Part shown: positions 11,201-23,200 of the stretch, one piece after another
Layout of the letters: each line of letters begins with the position of its first letter
Numbering within the stretch: the first letter of the stretch is position 1
Source: Elysia marginata
Lineage: Eukaryota; Mollusca; Gastropoda; Plakobranchidae
Length of the DNA: 25,976 nt
Assembly: GCA_019649035.1 (NCBI GenBank)
Contig: BMAT01003664.1
Coordinates: 8,022-33,997, forward strand
Reading direction: 5' to 3'
Notes under the pieces: generated by a model
The model's input: only the letters and a program-made list of their open reading frames with translations
What the model was told of the DNA's origin: nothing
The model's database searches: none
Translations under genes and position numbers: made by a program

Positions 11201-14200
11201 ACAACTTCATTTGGATAAGTTGAGAGACACATGGTATTCATTCTTTGCTTTGTATTCACCAAGCATGGCTAGCTCTACCTCAATACTGCATGACGTAAAA
11301 CATAAAGAGCTTTTATCTTTGTCAACATAGTTACAACCCAACTCTATGACACCATAGAAAATCCAATTGGTAAGGTCCTCATTTGACTTTTTTAAAGATA
11401 CAGTATGCGACACATATTGATGAAAAACAATAACAAAATCAAAAGCAGCATTAAAAAAAGCAATGATTCAACTAAACATTTCCACTAATATTAATGACCC
11501 TCCCTGATCCCCCCTCCTATTATTACGNNNNNNNNAAAAAAAAAAAAAAAACCCAATATTTTTTGTGTGGTTTTAAACTTACATTGTTTGTGTTCTCTTT
11601 AATCCTGGCGATCTCCTCATGCTGTTGTAACAACATCTGTCTCTCCTGGCTGGCCATCTTGTTGGCTTCCTGCAGGCGTCTGATCTCAGCCTAGATAGAG
11701 GAAACAAACAACAGAACAACGAGATATAGCAGCACAGCTAGCAAACTAGAGACATATATACCGCTAGGGCTAGCAGTACCGAAGTATTACACTAATGAAC
11801 TTACTTATGCAGACAGCAGACTGGTTATGGAGTAAACCTTATACAAACATTTCTTTATCTTAATTTTAACAAAACAGCAAAAACCAAGCCAACACAAGTA
11901 TGTATTAAAAAATTCAGTGAGAACGTAGGAACAATGTAGACTTCAAATCTTGTGTATTGACTGAATAGACTGTCTTCAGCATAGATCATCCTATCCTCTG
12001 ATCTATGTCTACTAATACTTCTGTAGGTACTGATAATACTTTGCCTCTTTCTTGCTCTACTTCTGACCTTTTTTTAATAACCATAAATGTTTGACGCAGC
12101 CACTATTTATGACAATTAGAAGCGGGATGAAGTAGGCCCAGATTGAAAATATACTCGCCTCTGAAATGACTCAAATTAGAGCAAATGCATATTTTTATGT
12201 TCTTTATTAATTCCTCATCACCAAGTATTCTACAAGTGATAACTGGCTGTTGGAGTCTCTGTTTTATATAGAAAAACATACAAGTCTTTGGTTTTTCAAT
12301 CTTGCTTTTTAAAGTTCTCTCCAGCTGTGGGCTCACACTTTAGAATTCTATCATTTTTCAAACACAATTGTCTCTCATTCTGTCCAAATGAGTCGAAAGT
12401 CGGAAGGCCTAGTTTTGAGATATAGGCTTTCAAAGTTAAGTGGGTGGTCATAAGTCAAATTTTCTTTTATTTCAGATGTTGGCAGTAAAACCATCTCTAA
12501 AGAGTTTTCAACACCTGATTCGTGTTGGTATTCATGTTTTATGTGTTTAATTTTAATTAGTATAGTTGCTTAGGCCTCTACACATGTATAGCTCTCTAAA
12601 CTTAAAATGCAATTTTCTCCCCTTTCTGAAATTTTACAAGCCCTAACCCTGTCGACTTCAAATGGTTGCAACTTGATACAGAAGGACAATACAGCTTTTC
12701 TTTTTGTTTTATTTGAAAGTAGAGAAAATATGCTTCACTGTGATACCAATATCTGACTACCTTCCAATTTCGACTTAAGACTCATTTGGACTGGTTGCAA
12801 GACAATTTCATTATCTGAGATGTTAAAAAAGAACTAACAGTAACACTGTCACTAACCTGTTGCTCTTGGAAATTTTTCCGGATTCTTTTCTCTCGTTTTT
12901 CAAAGTTGGGGTAGACGTCATCTGCCCTCTTATCTCTTGGTTTTTTCTTCCGCTGCTGTAACCACGCAAGTTCTGCCTTGGCCTTCTCTCGTAATGCTTT
13001 CTCCCTCAGACTCAGCAACGCCGCCTATGGGAAGAAAAAAAAACGAAACAAATTAAAGTCCCTCTCTGTCTCCGAGTCTCTGTGTATGTGTGTGTGTCTC
13101 TCCAAGATAATGACTGTTTGAGTTGCAGTGTCTCAAACCTTTTATTCTGATTTGATAAGTTTCAAGGCCATTTATAGGCCAGAAAATTGCAAGGCAATAA
13201 GGAATAAGAGGTCACCTCCACAAGAAACATTTTTTACAGGTTCCTTTGAATATATTTTGGGCAAAATTATGTAACCCAGGCCAAAATTTGACCTGTGCAA
13301 GACGAGTAAGTTTTTCTTTGACAACAAAAAAATAAGCAACATATGCCTAATAAGTGTAAGCCTACATAATGGTTTTGCAGTCTTGCCATGTCCGTTATTT
13401 CTCTATTCCCCTTCTAAATTTGTAATCTGTGTACTGGTTGGCAGCTCTTATACACTCTTTATCTCCCACCCCCTTTCGTTCACTCAAGCTTTATCCCCCC
13501 TCTCCCTCCCTTCCTTCTACAATTCTGCCGTGGACAATGCAAGTGCAGTATCTCTCATAATTATTGTTTACACTGCAGATACTGCACTTGCAATGTCATG
13601 GGCAGTATTACCTGATGTCATAGTTATAACATGTGTACTGGTTGGCAGCCCTGATACACACACTCTCTCTCTCTCTCACCTCCTTCTGTTCTCTCTTGTT
13701 CCCCTCCCCTCTCTCCCACCCCTCCTCCCAGAATTACCTGATGTTGAGCCCTGTACTCTTCCTCCTTCATGATCTGCCTGACCATCTCGGCGGTGAACTT
13801 ACTGAAGTTTTCCTCCCCGACAAACAAAGAGCTCAGATCTCCATAGGGTGTCAAGTGAGTGGAAGACACTGGACAGAAATAAACACACATATATAAGTTG
13901 AAGTGTTCCAATAAATATTTTTTTATTGACATTTTAGGTAATCAATATTACTGAGCTTTTTTTAATGCTATTAATCTTGATATAAAGCTGTTCTAAAATA
14001 AATAAAAAAAAACCAAATTATGACAGCGCCCTACAATGTTCCTACAATGTTAAAATCTACATGAAGCTGATACTAGGTCTGCTACAAAACAAACGCTTCC
14101 ACTATTTTCTTTTTAAAAAGGTCATGAAAGGGAAGGAAACAAAAGAAAGAAAAAGCCAGCTACCCAATTAGCATTGAGGAAACTGAATAAACAAAAACTA

Positions 14201-17200
14201 CCATCGTGGCTGAGAGAGGCGTTGTGCATCTCCTGCTGCTTGACTTCCTTCCTGTGCGACTCGGACGGCAGCACCTGGCGGAAAGACTCCTCGTCTGTCA
14301 CAGACTCATCAAAAGACATACTGTAAGACCGAGCATCATCGTCGTCGTCGTCATCATCTCTTCTTCCTTCCCCCATGGCTCTCGATATCTCCTCTGGCAC
14401 ACTGGCTGAGGCCCCAGCTCTTGAGTCAGCTGCATCGGCGTCAGAGAGAGATCGGATCGAGCTGTCCGAGGACTCGTTCCTGCTTGAGTCTGCTGCTGTC
14501 TTGATGCTGAAACAATGATAAAAACATAACCAGGTCATTTGGTTGCAAGTAAAAGCTATTTAGTGCCATCAAAATTGACTCAGATAACTAGCTTGACAGA
14601 TTATATTCAAATTAGCAGACACAAGAGGTCAAAGGGCGGGAAACAGATTAGCCAATGAAGAGGCAACTCGTTATAATTTTGATTAAGATGACAAAATATG
14701 GACTTTTTCTGTATTCTGAAATACTTCCTTCCTAATAAAACTATTTTTTTTTTACTGATCGTTAAAATATTTATTTGTTGTTTAAAGGCTTAGGCTTATA
14801 AGAAGTGTGAATGGCGTATAGAAGATTTACTCCGGTTACCTCACCGTTATCGTGAAGTCAGTAATAACGAGACAATTTCTATAGATAGATAATTTTCAGA
14901 CAAGTTTGGTGCTGATACTACCTGGCAGTTTTTGAGGAAGCGGAAACTTTGGTGACGCTGGCCAGCGAAGCCGTGGCAGATGATCGCTTGATGCGCCTGT
15001 TCCCCGGCGACTGCGACAAACTCTCCCTGGCACTGTTCAAACGCCCTGTGGACCGGGACACCGAGAGAGATGCATTCCTCGACTCCGGTCTAAGGTTGTC
15101 CTCTTTCTGTAGCAGGGAAGCAGCTGTGGAGGAAGACAGAAAGAAAGAAAAAGGTCAAGAGTGTAAAGTATAGACTACCCTAAAGTTTAAGTTGGTCATT
15201 AATTTGAAATCAGTGTCAGGGCTGCTGGGGACAATCAAAGGGCAGTATCCACAGTGAAAACCATATGAAAAATAGTACGTTTTGATTGGTATCTGGCAGA
15301 GGGAATAAGGAGTGAGTTCAAAAAAGATAAATAATTTTTCAACACACCAAAACAAACATAAAAGAAGCCCCATTCCTGTCTCATCCTTGTGCAAAACTAT
15401 TTGAATTAAAAGAGAAAACTTGATTTGAAAATTTCCGCCAACAGGCAGAAAATTATGATTACTAATATAATATGGACTTTTCGCAGAAAAATTATCATCA
15501 CTAACAAGGAAAATCACTAAGAGTAAATTTCAAGATTGGAAAGAGCAGTTTCATCTGTTGGGGCAATAAATTCCAAATTTCATTTTGAAAAGATATCATA
15601 TCATGTATCTAACCTGAGGGTCGTGACTTGATGCCCTCAAGCTGAGCAGTTGCCTCCCTTGCCTCTTCCTGGGCCTGCGCCTGAAGCTGCCGCAGTTCTG
15701 AGCTGTGTTCTTGTTGCCTGGCCTGGAAAGGAAACACACAAGTGACGTAACTGAGAAGCAAACAAGATAAAAAAAAACAACAACAAAAAAAAAGACTTGT
15801 CAATTTGTAGTTTACTAAAACAAAAATCCTGAATTTAGAGTTTGAAGCCTTTATACCTGAGGCAATTAAAAAGTAACCCTTCATAACGTCCTACAATAAA
15901 CAAGGTGGCTGGAATCCTAGAAGACTCAAAGAGTTAGCTGTATATGATTTTTGAAAAAAAAAACTTTAAACTGTAGCACCAGGGGAGACAGTCCAGTTTT
16001 TGATACTTCCAACCTCTTGGAAATAAAATTGAACTTTGAGTTATGTAAAAATTGAATGAGCAATATAGATTAAGAAAAAGAAGAATAAAATTGGTATTCT
16101 GAATAAAGGAAAGCTTTTTAGAAACTACCTGTGTGTCATTCTTTTGTAACTAGTAAGCTCTACGCCTTTTGTGTGTAACTACAGGTATTGCAAAGAATCT
16201 GCCACCAACACCTCATTTTGATAATATCTTGAGTCTTTATCACATTTGAATAGGTCATATTTCCAGGGTTAGCAATGACTTTATAAAGAAAAATTCTTTT
16301 CCCGAATTTTTTTCTCCAATTTTGCCTTTCCCAATTAGCCAGGTCCACCTGTAAATGTATTGCAGTAGATGTTACATTTATAATGGTTAACTACTAAAAC
16401 TGCAAAAATATGAAACTAAGAAATAGTACAGTAGCCTCTCCTACAGACCTTGAGAACCTGAGCGAGCGAGACCGTCTCCTGTTGCGCCAGGGCCACCGCC
16501 CGCACACGCTCCATGCCGACAACCTGGCGCAGCGACTCCTCCATGCTTTCCAGATGGTTCAGACCTGGCAAGGATATAAATAACCAATGGAGAAAAACTC
16601 TGACGACACGACTCATAGTCTTATTGAAAATTAAATTGTTTGGGTTTTTTTCCTCGAAAAAAAGAGGAGCATAAGAGATGGCAATCGTCTTATATTTTGA
16701 AGGAGCGGGACTAATCCCCCATTTATGTTAAGTATCCTCAGAGATCAATTGCTAGCAGGTGTTGAATAACTGCTTAATTTTTTTTCTCTCCCTCAAATAA
16801 AGGTTTAGAAGTTAGAGCTAAACCCAAACTTTTGTAGGGGAAAAAGAAAAGCTGAAATCGGATACAAGCTAAGAGATCAACATCTCTGACCTGCACTGAG
16901 CTTGTTGGCCAGTGAGTTTGGTGAGAGTCTGCCCGAGGGTAGGGCGTCCGTGTGTCCAGCTCTGGGTTGAGAAGCGGCCGCCGTGCTGGTGCCCTGGTAG
17001 GGATGATTCGTGTGATGGTGCTGGTGGTGGCGCGGGGATGCCGAGCTCTCGAGCTGTTAGAAACAAAGGAAAAAAATTAGATCCTCATTACACTGCCCTC
17101 ATTTCTAACAAAGGCCTAAAAGTATATTTTTAGATTGTGTCACACCTTCACCAGAAAGGCACTACAGTAGAATACACAAGGAAAAATATATAGGGGTAGG

Positions 17201-20200
17201 CAAGGCCTGTAGAAAATTGGAAGTGGTGTGTAAAGAAGGAAAGAACAATGGCAGAAACCCCAGCTAGGAAAGTTTGTCCAAGACATAAATAGGTGGCATT
17301 TACTTGTCTGTGGTCTAAACCTGGCTAACAAGCCTGATGAAAGAGGGCCTATCATAGATTGCTAAAAGTGGGCTCCTTTGTTGAATGTAATATTGAGATA
17401 GGAATTTTTAAACAATTAAAAAGAAAAAAACCCGTAACTTAATACTCTACAACATTTAGGAGGACCAGCCAAAACCGTTTTTGCTGGAGGAGTCTTATCG
17501 TGGCTCCATGTTCCTCAAAGAATCGAGAGGCTTTAGCCAAAGTCAAACCCACAACCCAACTAACTCGGGCCGCCTGCCGTCTTACCTTTGACCTCATGAC
17601 CCTTGGCTCGTCTTCACTCATCTGGGAAACATCTGTCTCCTGACCCCCATCCGAGACCTGACGGTTGTAACTGCTCGGAAGACCAGACTTTTTCGCCGAT
17701 GCCCCAGCCGACTGGTTATGGCTTTGGTGTGAACCAGACACAAGGGTGTCTTCATCTTCATCACTGTAAGATGACAGCAAGGTAAGAAGCAAAAAAAAAA
17801 AAAGTTTATAAAATTACACAGAAATTAGAGTATGATAAGTTAAATCAGAAAAGTAAAAGCTCTATTGCAAGACATTTTGTAAATAAAGTTCATTTCCAAA
17901 ATTTTGTTCCAATCGAAAAGATTCTTAAACTACTTGATGCCTACAAATAGATGTCATGTTTTCTTTATAAAGAGTACAAAAATATTACTGAAACCTTCCA
18001 AATTACTGGGCATAAGTAAAAGTAAGAATTAGGAATTTTTCGCAAACAACTTTTTAAGGTTTGCAAGGAATCTGTTTTTCAAATACTGTCCATTATTATA
18101 AACTTAACTTATATGTAGTTTATTTAGTTTTTCTGAATTTACAGGTTTGAAAAACAAAATAAACAAGAACAACAATAACAAAAACAAAAATATTGTATTG
18201 CAGTACAGTAAAAATGAAAATAAACTGATGAATTGTAAAAAAAAAGGTGGAGGCTTTGAACTTAAAAGTACAAAATTTGGTGATAAAATATGCAAAAATT
18301 GTCTCAATCAAATATCTTCACTGGTTGAAAATCATCATTAACCGAGTAAAAAAAATGTTTTGGTGACCCAAACAATTTATATATCCTTTCAAAATTGTGG
18401 CTGTGATCTTTTTCATGTTTGACTAAATCGTTTTTCTTTTGTGATACTTCAGAAATTGGGACTACATATTTTGTGAATGCCAAATGCATAATTGTGTACA
18501 ACTAGTGTGAAAAAAAAAGGAGAAAAAAAATAACTAAGGAACCAAAGGAAGTGCTTGAATTGTAACAATTTACTTTGATGACATGACAGAAGAACTGTCA
18601 GAGCAATAGTATCTCGCTCTACGCCTGTGGATAGAGAAAGTTATTTTCAAAAATGCTTTTGCAAGCGACATTTAAAGCAGCCAAGAACGAGCAAAAATTT
18701 TGATTATGAAGACACTTCCATAATAATCAGACACGCAGACCATTAAATACCTTTACAGCTGGCACTGCATATAATAGCTAAAGTCCCAATGAAAAAAACA
18801 CAAAAAGATATTCTAAATAGATAAACTAACTCTTGTTAAATTGAAATTTTGTTAACCCCTGAAGCCACCGTCCCAGTTTACAAGCATGGCTGTTGGGGTA
18901 TTCCACTTACTGACGTCCCCATATACAGAAATACCAGCTCCTGAGCCATAGGCTATAAGCTGACTTATTTATGGACTTTATATCACTCAGATAACATTGA
19001 ACGTTAATTGGACAAGATGGCGAGTGGCGGCGTCCATGTTCTCTTAAAATTAGATAGCTCAAGTGCTTAATTTGATGGATTTTTTTTTAGATGAAACGAG
19101 CTTTGAATGACCTGGTAAAAGACCTAGATCAGTGGCTCTCACAGACTATCAAGTTAGAAATGAATTGCTTATTACTGATAACAAGGTCTTAGATTTCAGT
19201 CCAAACAGATCCAGCGATTATGCACCTAAATCTAGTGACAGTGATGGAGACGTAGTTCTAGGATTCAGATCTACATCTATCACTGAGACACAGTAACTCA
19301 GGAGGCCAGATAATAGGGAAAAATAATCTAAGGATATAGGGTCTGAAGGAAACCGTGGTGTCATCCATTTGGAAAATCTCTAGCTCGATTACTGTAAAAT
19401 TCATCTATCTACAGGGTCCTCACCTCTCAAAAGACATGGAGTAAGCTTCCGATCGTCCAGACTTATGACTTGTTTGCCTGTTTGCTTTGTCCGCCTTGCC
19501 TGATGGCTCATTAGACCTTGTATGTGGAAAATAAAATAAAAAGAAGGTACCTTAAAAAAACTCATAAGACTAGTGTGTGGGAATCGGAAATATATTTCTA
19601 GTTTTCGAAAAGTGAGCCTGCTGAGGGTTAAGCTAAATCTGGCAGACATTATAAACAGTAGCTGATGTCTAAGGTATAGTCAGCCAGAACGCAAATATTG
19701 TTGGGTCTCATAGATTTGTTCAACCATATAATGAATTTCCCAACAAACAGAACTTTGGTTAACGGTCATATCTTACTCAGAATAAAAACAGTTGGAGTTG
19801 TGCTCTTATTGCTAGTACATTAAAATCTCTGTAAACCAAAATTCCAAGACGGCAAAAACATTTTTAGTTTTAACAAATTTGGTTTGACAGGGTAATTTAT
19901 ATGGAGAATAAACCACTTTTATATCAAGTACTATTTTGGATTATCCCATTTTGGTACCATGGGGTTTTACTGAATGGCATCTGAACCAATTCAATACACA
20001 ACCTTACAAAGAAGCCTAGCATTCCTAACATATTGCAGAGCAAACCTTTGCGAGACTGCGTGGAGCCTGGCGTTGCCTGCAGAATGTCTGGATGCTCCCG
20101 TTTCACTGACGCCACCTCGCGTGTGAGCTGCCGACTCTGAGGCAGAAGACGAAACATCCTGATTCCCATCATCTTGTGAGATGACAGTGGCCTCAAGTCG

Positions 20201-23200
20201 AGTGTAGCGGGCCTTGGCCACAATGGGCTGGCCACTTGCTGTCTGGCCGTGAACTGTCCTCTCTGTCTGGGTTATCACAGGTTGCTGCAGACACACAGGC
20301 AGAATTAGGTTTGATACCCTACTGTAGAATATTTTATATACCCACTGAAAAAAAAATACATCGGGGCATACCACTGCTGGTTTTAACAGCTTTTTACTAA
20401 GAACTCTTGAGATATGGTTGCTGGAGACGGACAGAATCATGTCAAGATCGGAATCACAGGTGTTTGGAAACATGGCAAGAGGGAATTTGACACCATTATA
20501 GCATGAGCACAGAAGGTAGACCTCTACATTATATATGAAAGGTATTCCAAAAATATAAAAGAAAACTATATTTCAGCCTTCTTTGCACTTTGGTTAGCCA
20601 TTAAATTCTGAGTAAAAGAAAATTAAAATAGCAAAACAAACTTGCAAAACAAGTTAATTTATAGATTTTTTTTCCTCTCTATTATTCTGCCCAAGACAAT
20701 CAAAGTGCAGTATCTGCAGTATAAATCATATAGATACTGCACCTTGATTGCCACGGGCAGTATTCTTAAAAAAAGAAAACACAAAAAAGGATTATAAAAA
20801 TAGTTTCAAATGCTCACACCAAAGGAAAAAAATAGCAATAGAATTTTTTAAAATATGAAATTATCTGAAAGAAGCTACAGAATTAAACATTTTCCAAAAG
20901 TTTCTGCTTTTAGTCTAAAAAAACCCCACAAATTAAAAAAAATCTTTAAAAATTCCGAATTCTCATAGAAAAGAATGAATGAAAACCTTGCATCACAGCA
21001 TGTTTACCTTCAAATTGGTGAAATCTAGATCGGCTAGGTCCACAGCCGTGTCTGAGGCAGCGTTGGCGTGCGATGCTGCTGCTCTCAAAGCTCCTGATGA
21101 AGACGTTGCAGGCAGCTCAGCTCTCGCAGAACCTGCCATAAGATTCCATTGATGTTTACAAAAATGTTAGATAGGAAACATTGCATCATCTTACTCACCC
21201 CTAAGTGCAATAGGCTTGAATTCTCTTTTTAAAAAAAATATACACAAGGATGTAGCTGACACCTAGAGAAAAACATATCTGCCTTGTGTATGTGTCATAA
21301 TAACAAAGAAAAAATCTTACACTACTAGGTATCCACACAAAAAGAAATTTAAACTTTATTTATATATACAATGGAGCCTCTCAATTAAAAACCCGTAAAT
21401 AAAGACCACCCCTCTTATGTGATTTAGGTTTGAGAATGTCCCCTTATATGGGTATACAATGTAGTAATTTAACCCCTGAACTACGACCCCACTCTTATAA
21501 GACCTCTTTTACAAAAACATTTTTCCAGGTCTTTATACAGGGATTCCACTGTGTATATATAAGATGCTCTCGTTTTTACCTGCGGCGAGGTATTTACTCT
21601 GACGACTAAAGATGCTCATGACGCTCTGTGGGTCGGCCCTCAGCTCGGGCATGCCTGGTTGAGGCTGTGTCGGCTGATAGCCTGGCCGCAGCGGTCCAGT
21701 CAGAGAACCCTCAAGTGGCTGCCGTCTATGTCGCTGGTGCACCCTCTGTCGACAAGTGGGACAAGAACAGTTAAAGGATGGCATGGCAGAACAAATATCC
21801 CATTGAAAAAAAATTTTTTTTTAAAAAGTGGAAGCAACCTCCATTCATAACTCAAAAACTTGCCCACAGGCATAAAAACAGCTTTCTAGCAATTCTTCTT
21901 TGGGAAAGCAGCATTCAACTAATCAAACAAGTGTGGACACAAAACATGCTACCATACACAAAAAAAAACTTCCTACCCTAGGAATAAACAACATACCAAG
22001 TATACCATAAAAGTAAAGGGACAAAGTTAAAAAACAAATACACAGGGTTTAACAGAGGAGGACAATGTGGGGGGGGGGGGGGGTCACAAAATTAAAAAAA
22101 TTCTTAAAATTTATATATTTACAAAATCAGAAAAATTATTTATATTTATAATTTTAAAAAATTAAAAAATTCTTAATATTTCTAAATCTCAAAGAATATT
22201 TCCAAGTGGTCTCACCCGATTCCCGGCCACGTTTACCGCATGGGCAGGGTCGGCCGACTCAGACTGATCCGTGGCTGAGATTTCACTGAAGGACGAGGTC
22301 TCCGTCAGATCGGAGGCGTCCCCTCCACCGCCCTCGTCTCCAACATGTTTCCTCTCCTGGGCCTGCACGGAGAGAAACCAGTAGGATGTTTAGTCGCTCA
22401 CTGATGTAAGGGGGACAGAGGAAAACTGGACACAAGTTAGATTTTTTTTTTCAAAGGCGAGTTATTATTAACAATTTCTAAAAGTCCATGGCATGCCCAT
22501 TCAGATGTTGAAAAAAAAATACAACTTTATTCTCTTCTATATGCTGAGTAATTTTATTTTGAAGCAAGTTATTATATAGCCAAAATTCTTTGTTCACAAG
22601 GCTCTTACTCAAAACTTGTGCCTGGTTAGCTAAAAAATATTTTTAATTTCCGAATGAGTTTTTTGTCAAGAGTAGCAGAACTATTCTGGAAACAACCCTG
22701 GTGAAATTGAAATCATCAAAGCTAGCCTGTACCAATGTAAGTGCTGAACCTTGGTTTGGAAAATAATTTTAAGACAATACTTTAGAAAAATGAAATGGGT
22801 TTGCCTCTTCCTCTTGAATACAATCATTTATTCATCTCTACTGTCTTTCAGTTTTAGACCCTTATATTATGGTATGAAAAGTCCCTTCTCACCTTTGACC
22901 TGCTTGGCCTGAGCCGGTCCCCTAGCGTATCTCCCGAGGGCAGAGTCCAGTTGGCTGCCCCACGTACGCTGTGACCTCGATACGCTGCCTGTATACGCGC
23001 GGCCGCCTCATCTTGCCTCTCTCTGCTGGCTCTCGGCTGCATACCAACCTGTGATCCTACATAGCAACAATCAATAGGGAGGATGAGGAAATAATTCTTA
23101 ATATCTAACACAGCTGACAATGTCATAAAGTTCTAAACACTCGGAAGATTCAATCAAAATTTCAATGTACTGTAATGTTGAAATCGCCATTTTCCACTCT

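Noticed and set aside
15155..15517. 120-codon minus-strand open frame in an intron
   Set aside because: Hydrophobic, low-complexity translation, no splice sites or phase fit, and the flanking exons join without it.
16869..17066. 65-codon minus-strand frame with Pro-rich text over exon 12
   Set aside because: It does not phase with exon 13; the alternative frame with a His-rich run joins both neighbours.
18852..19627. TTAACCC at 18852 and GGGTTAA near 19625 as ends of one piggyBac-like element
   Set aside because: The interval would include exon 10, which is an intact part of the host gene, and the inner sequences do not form a matching inverted repeat.
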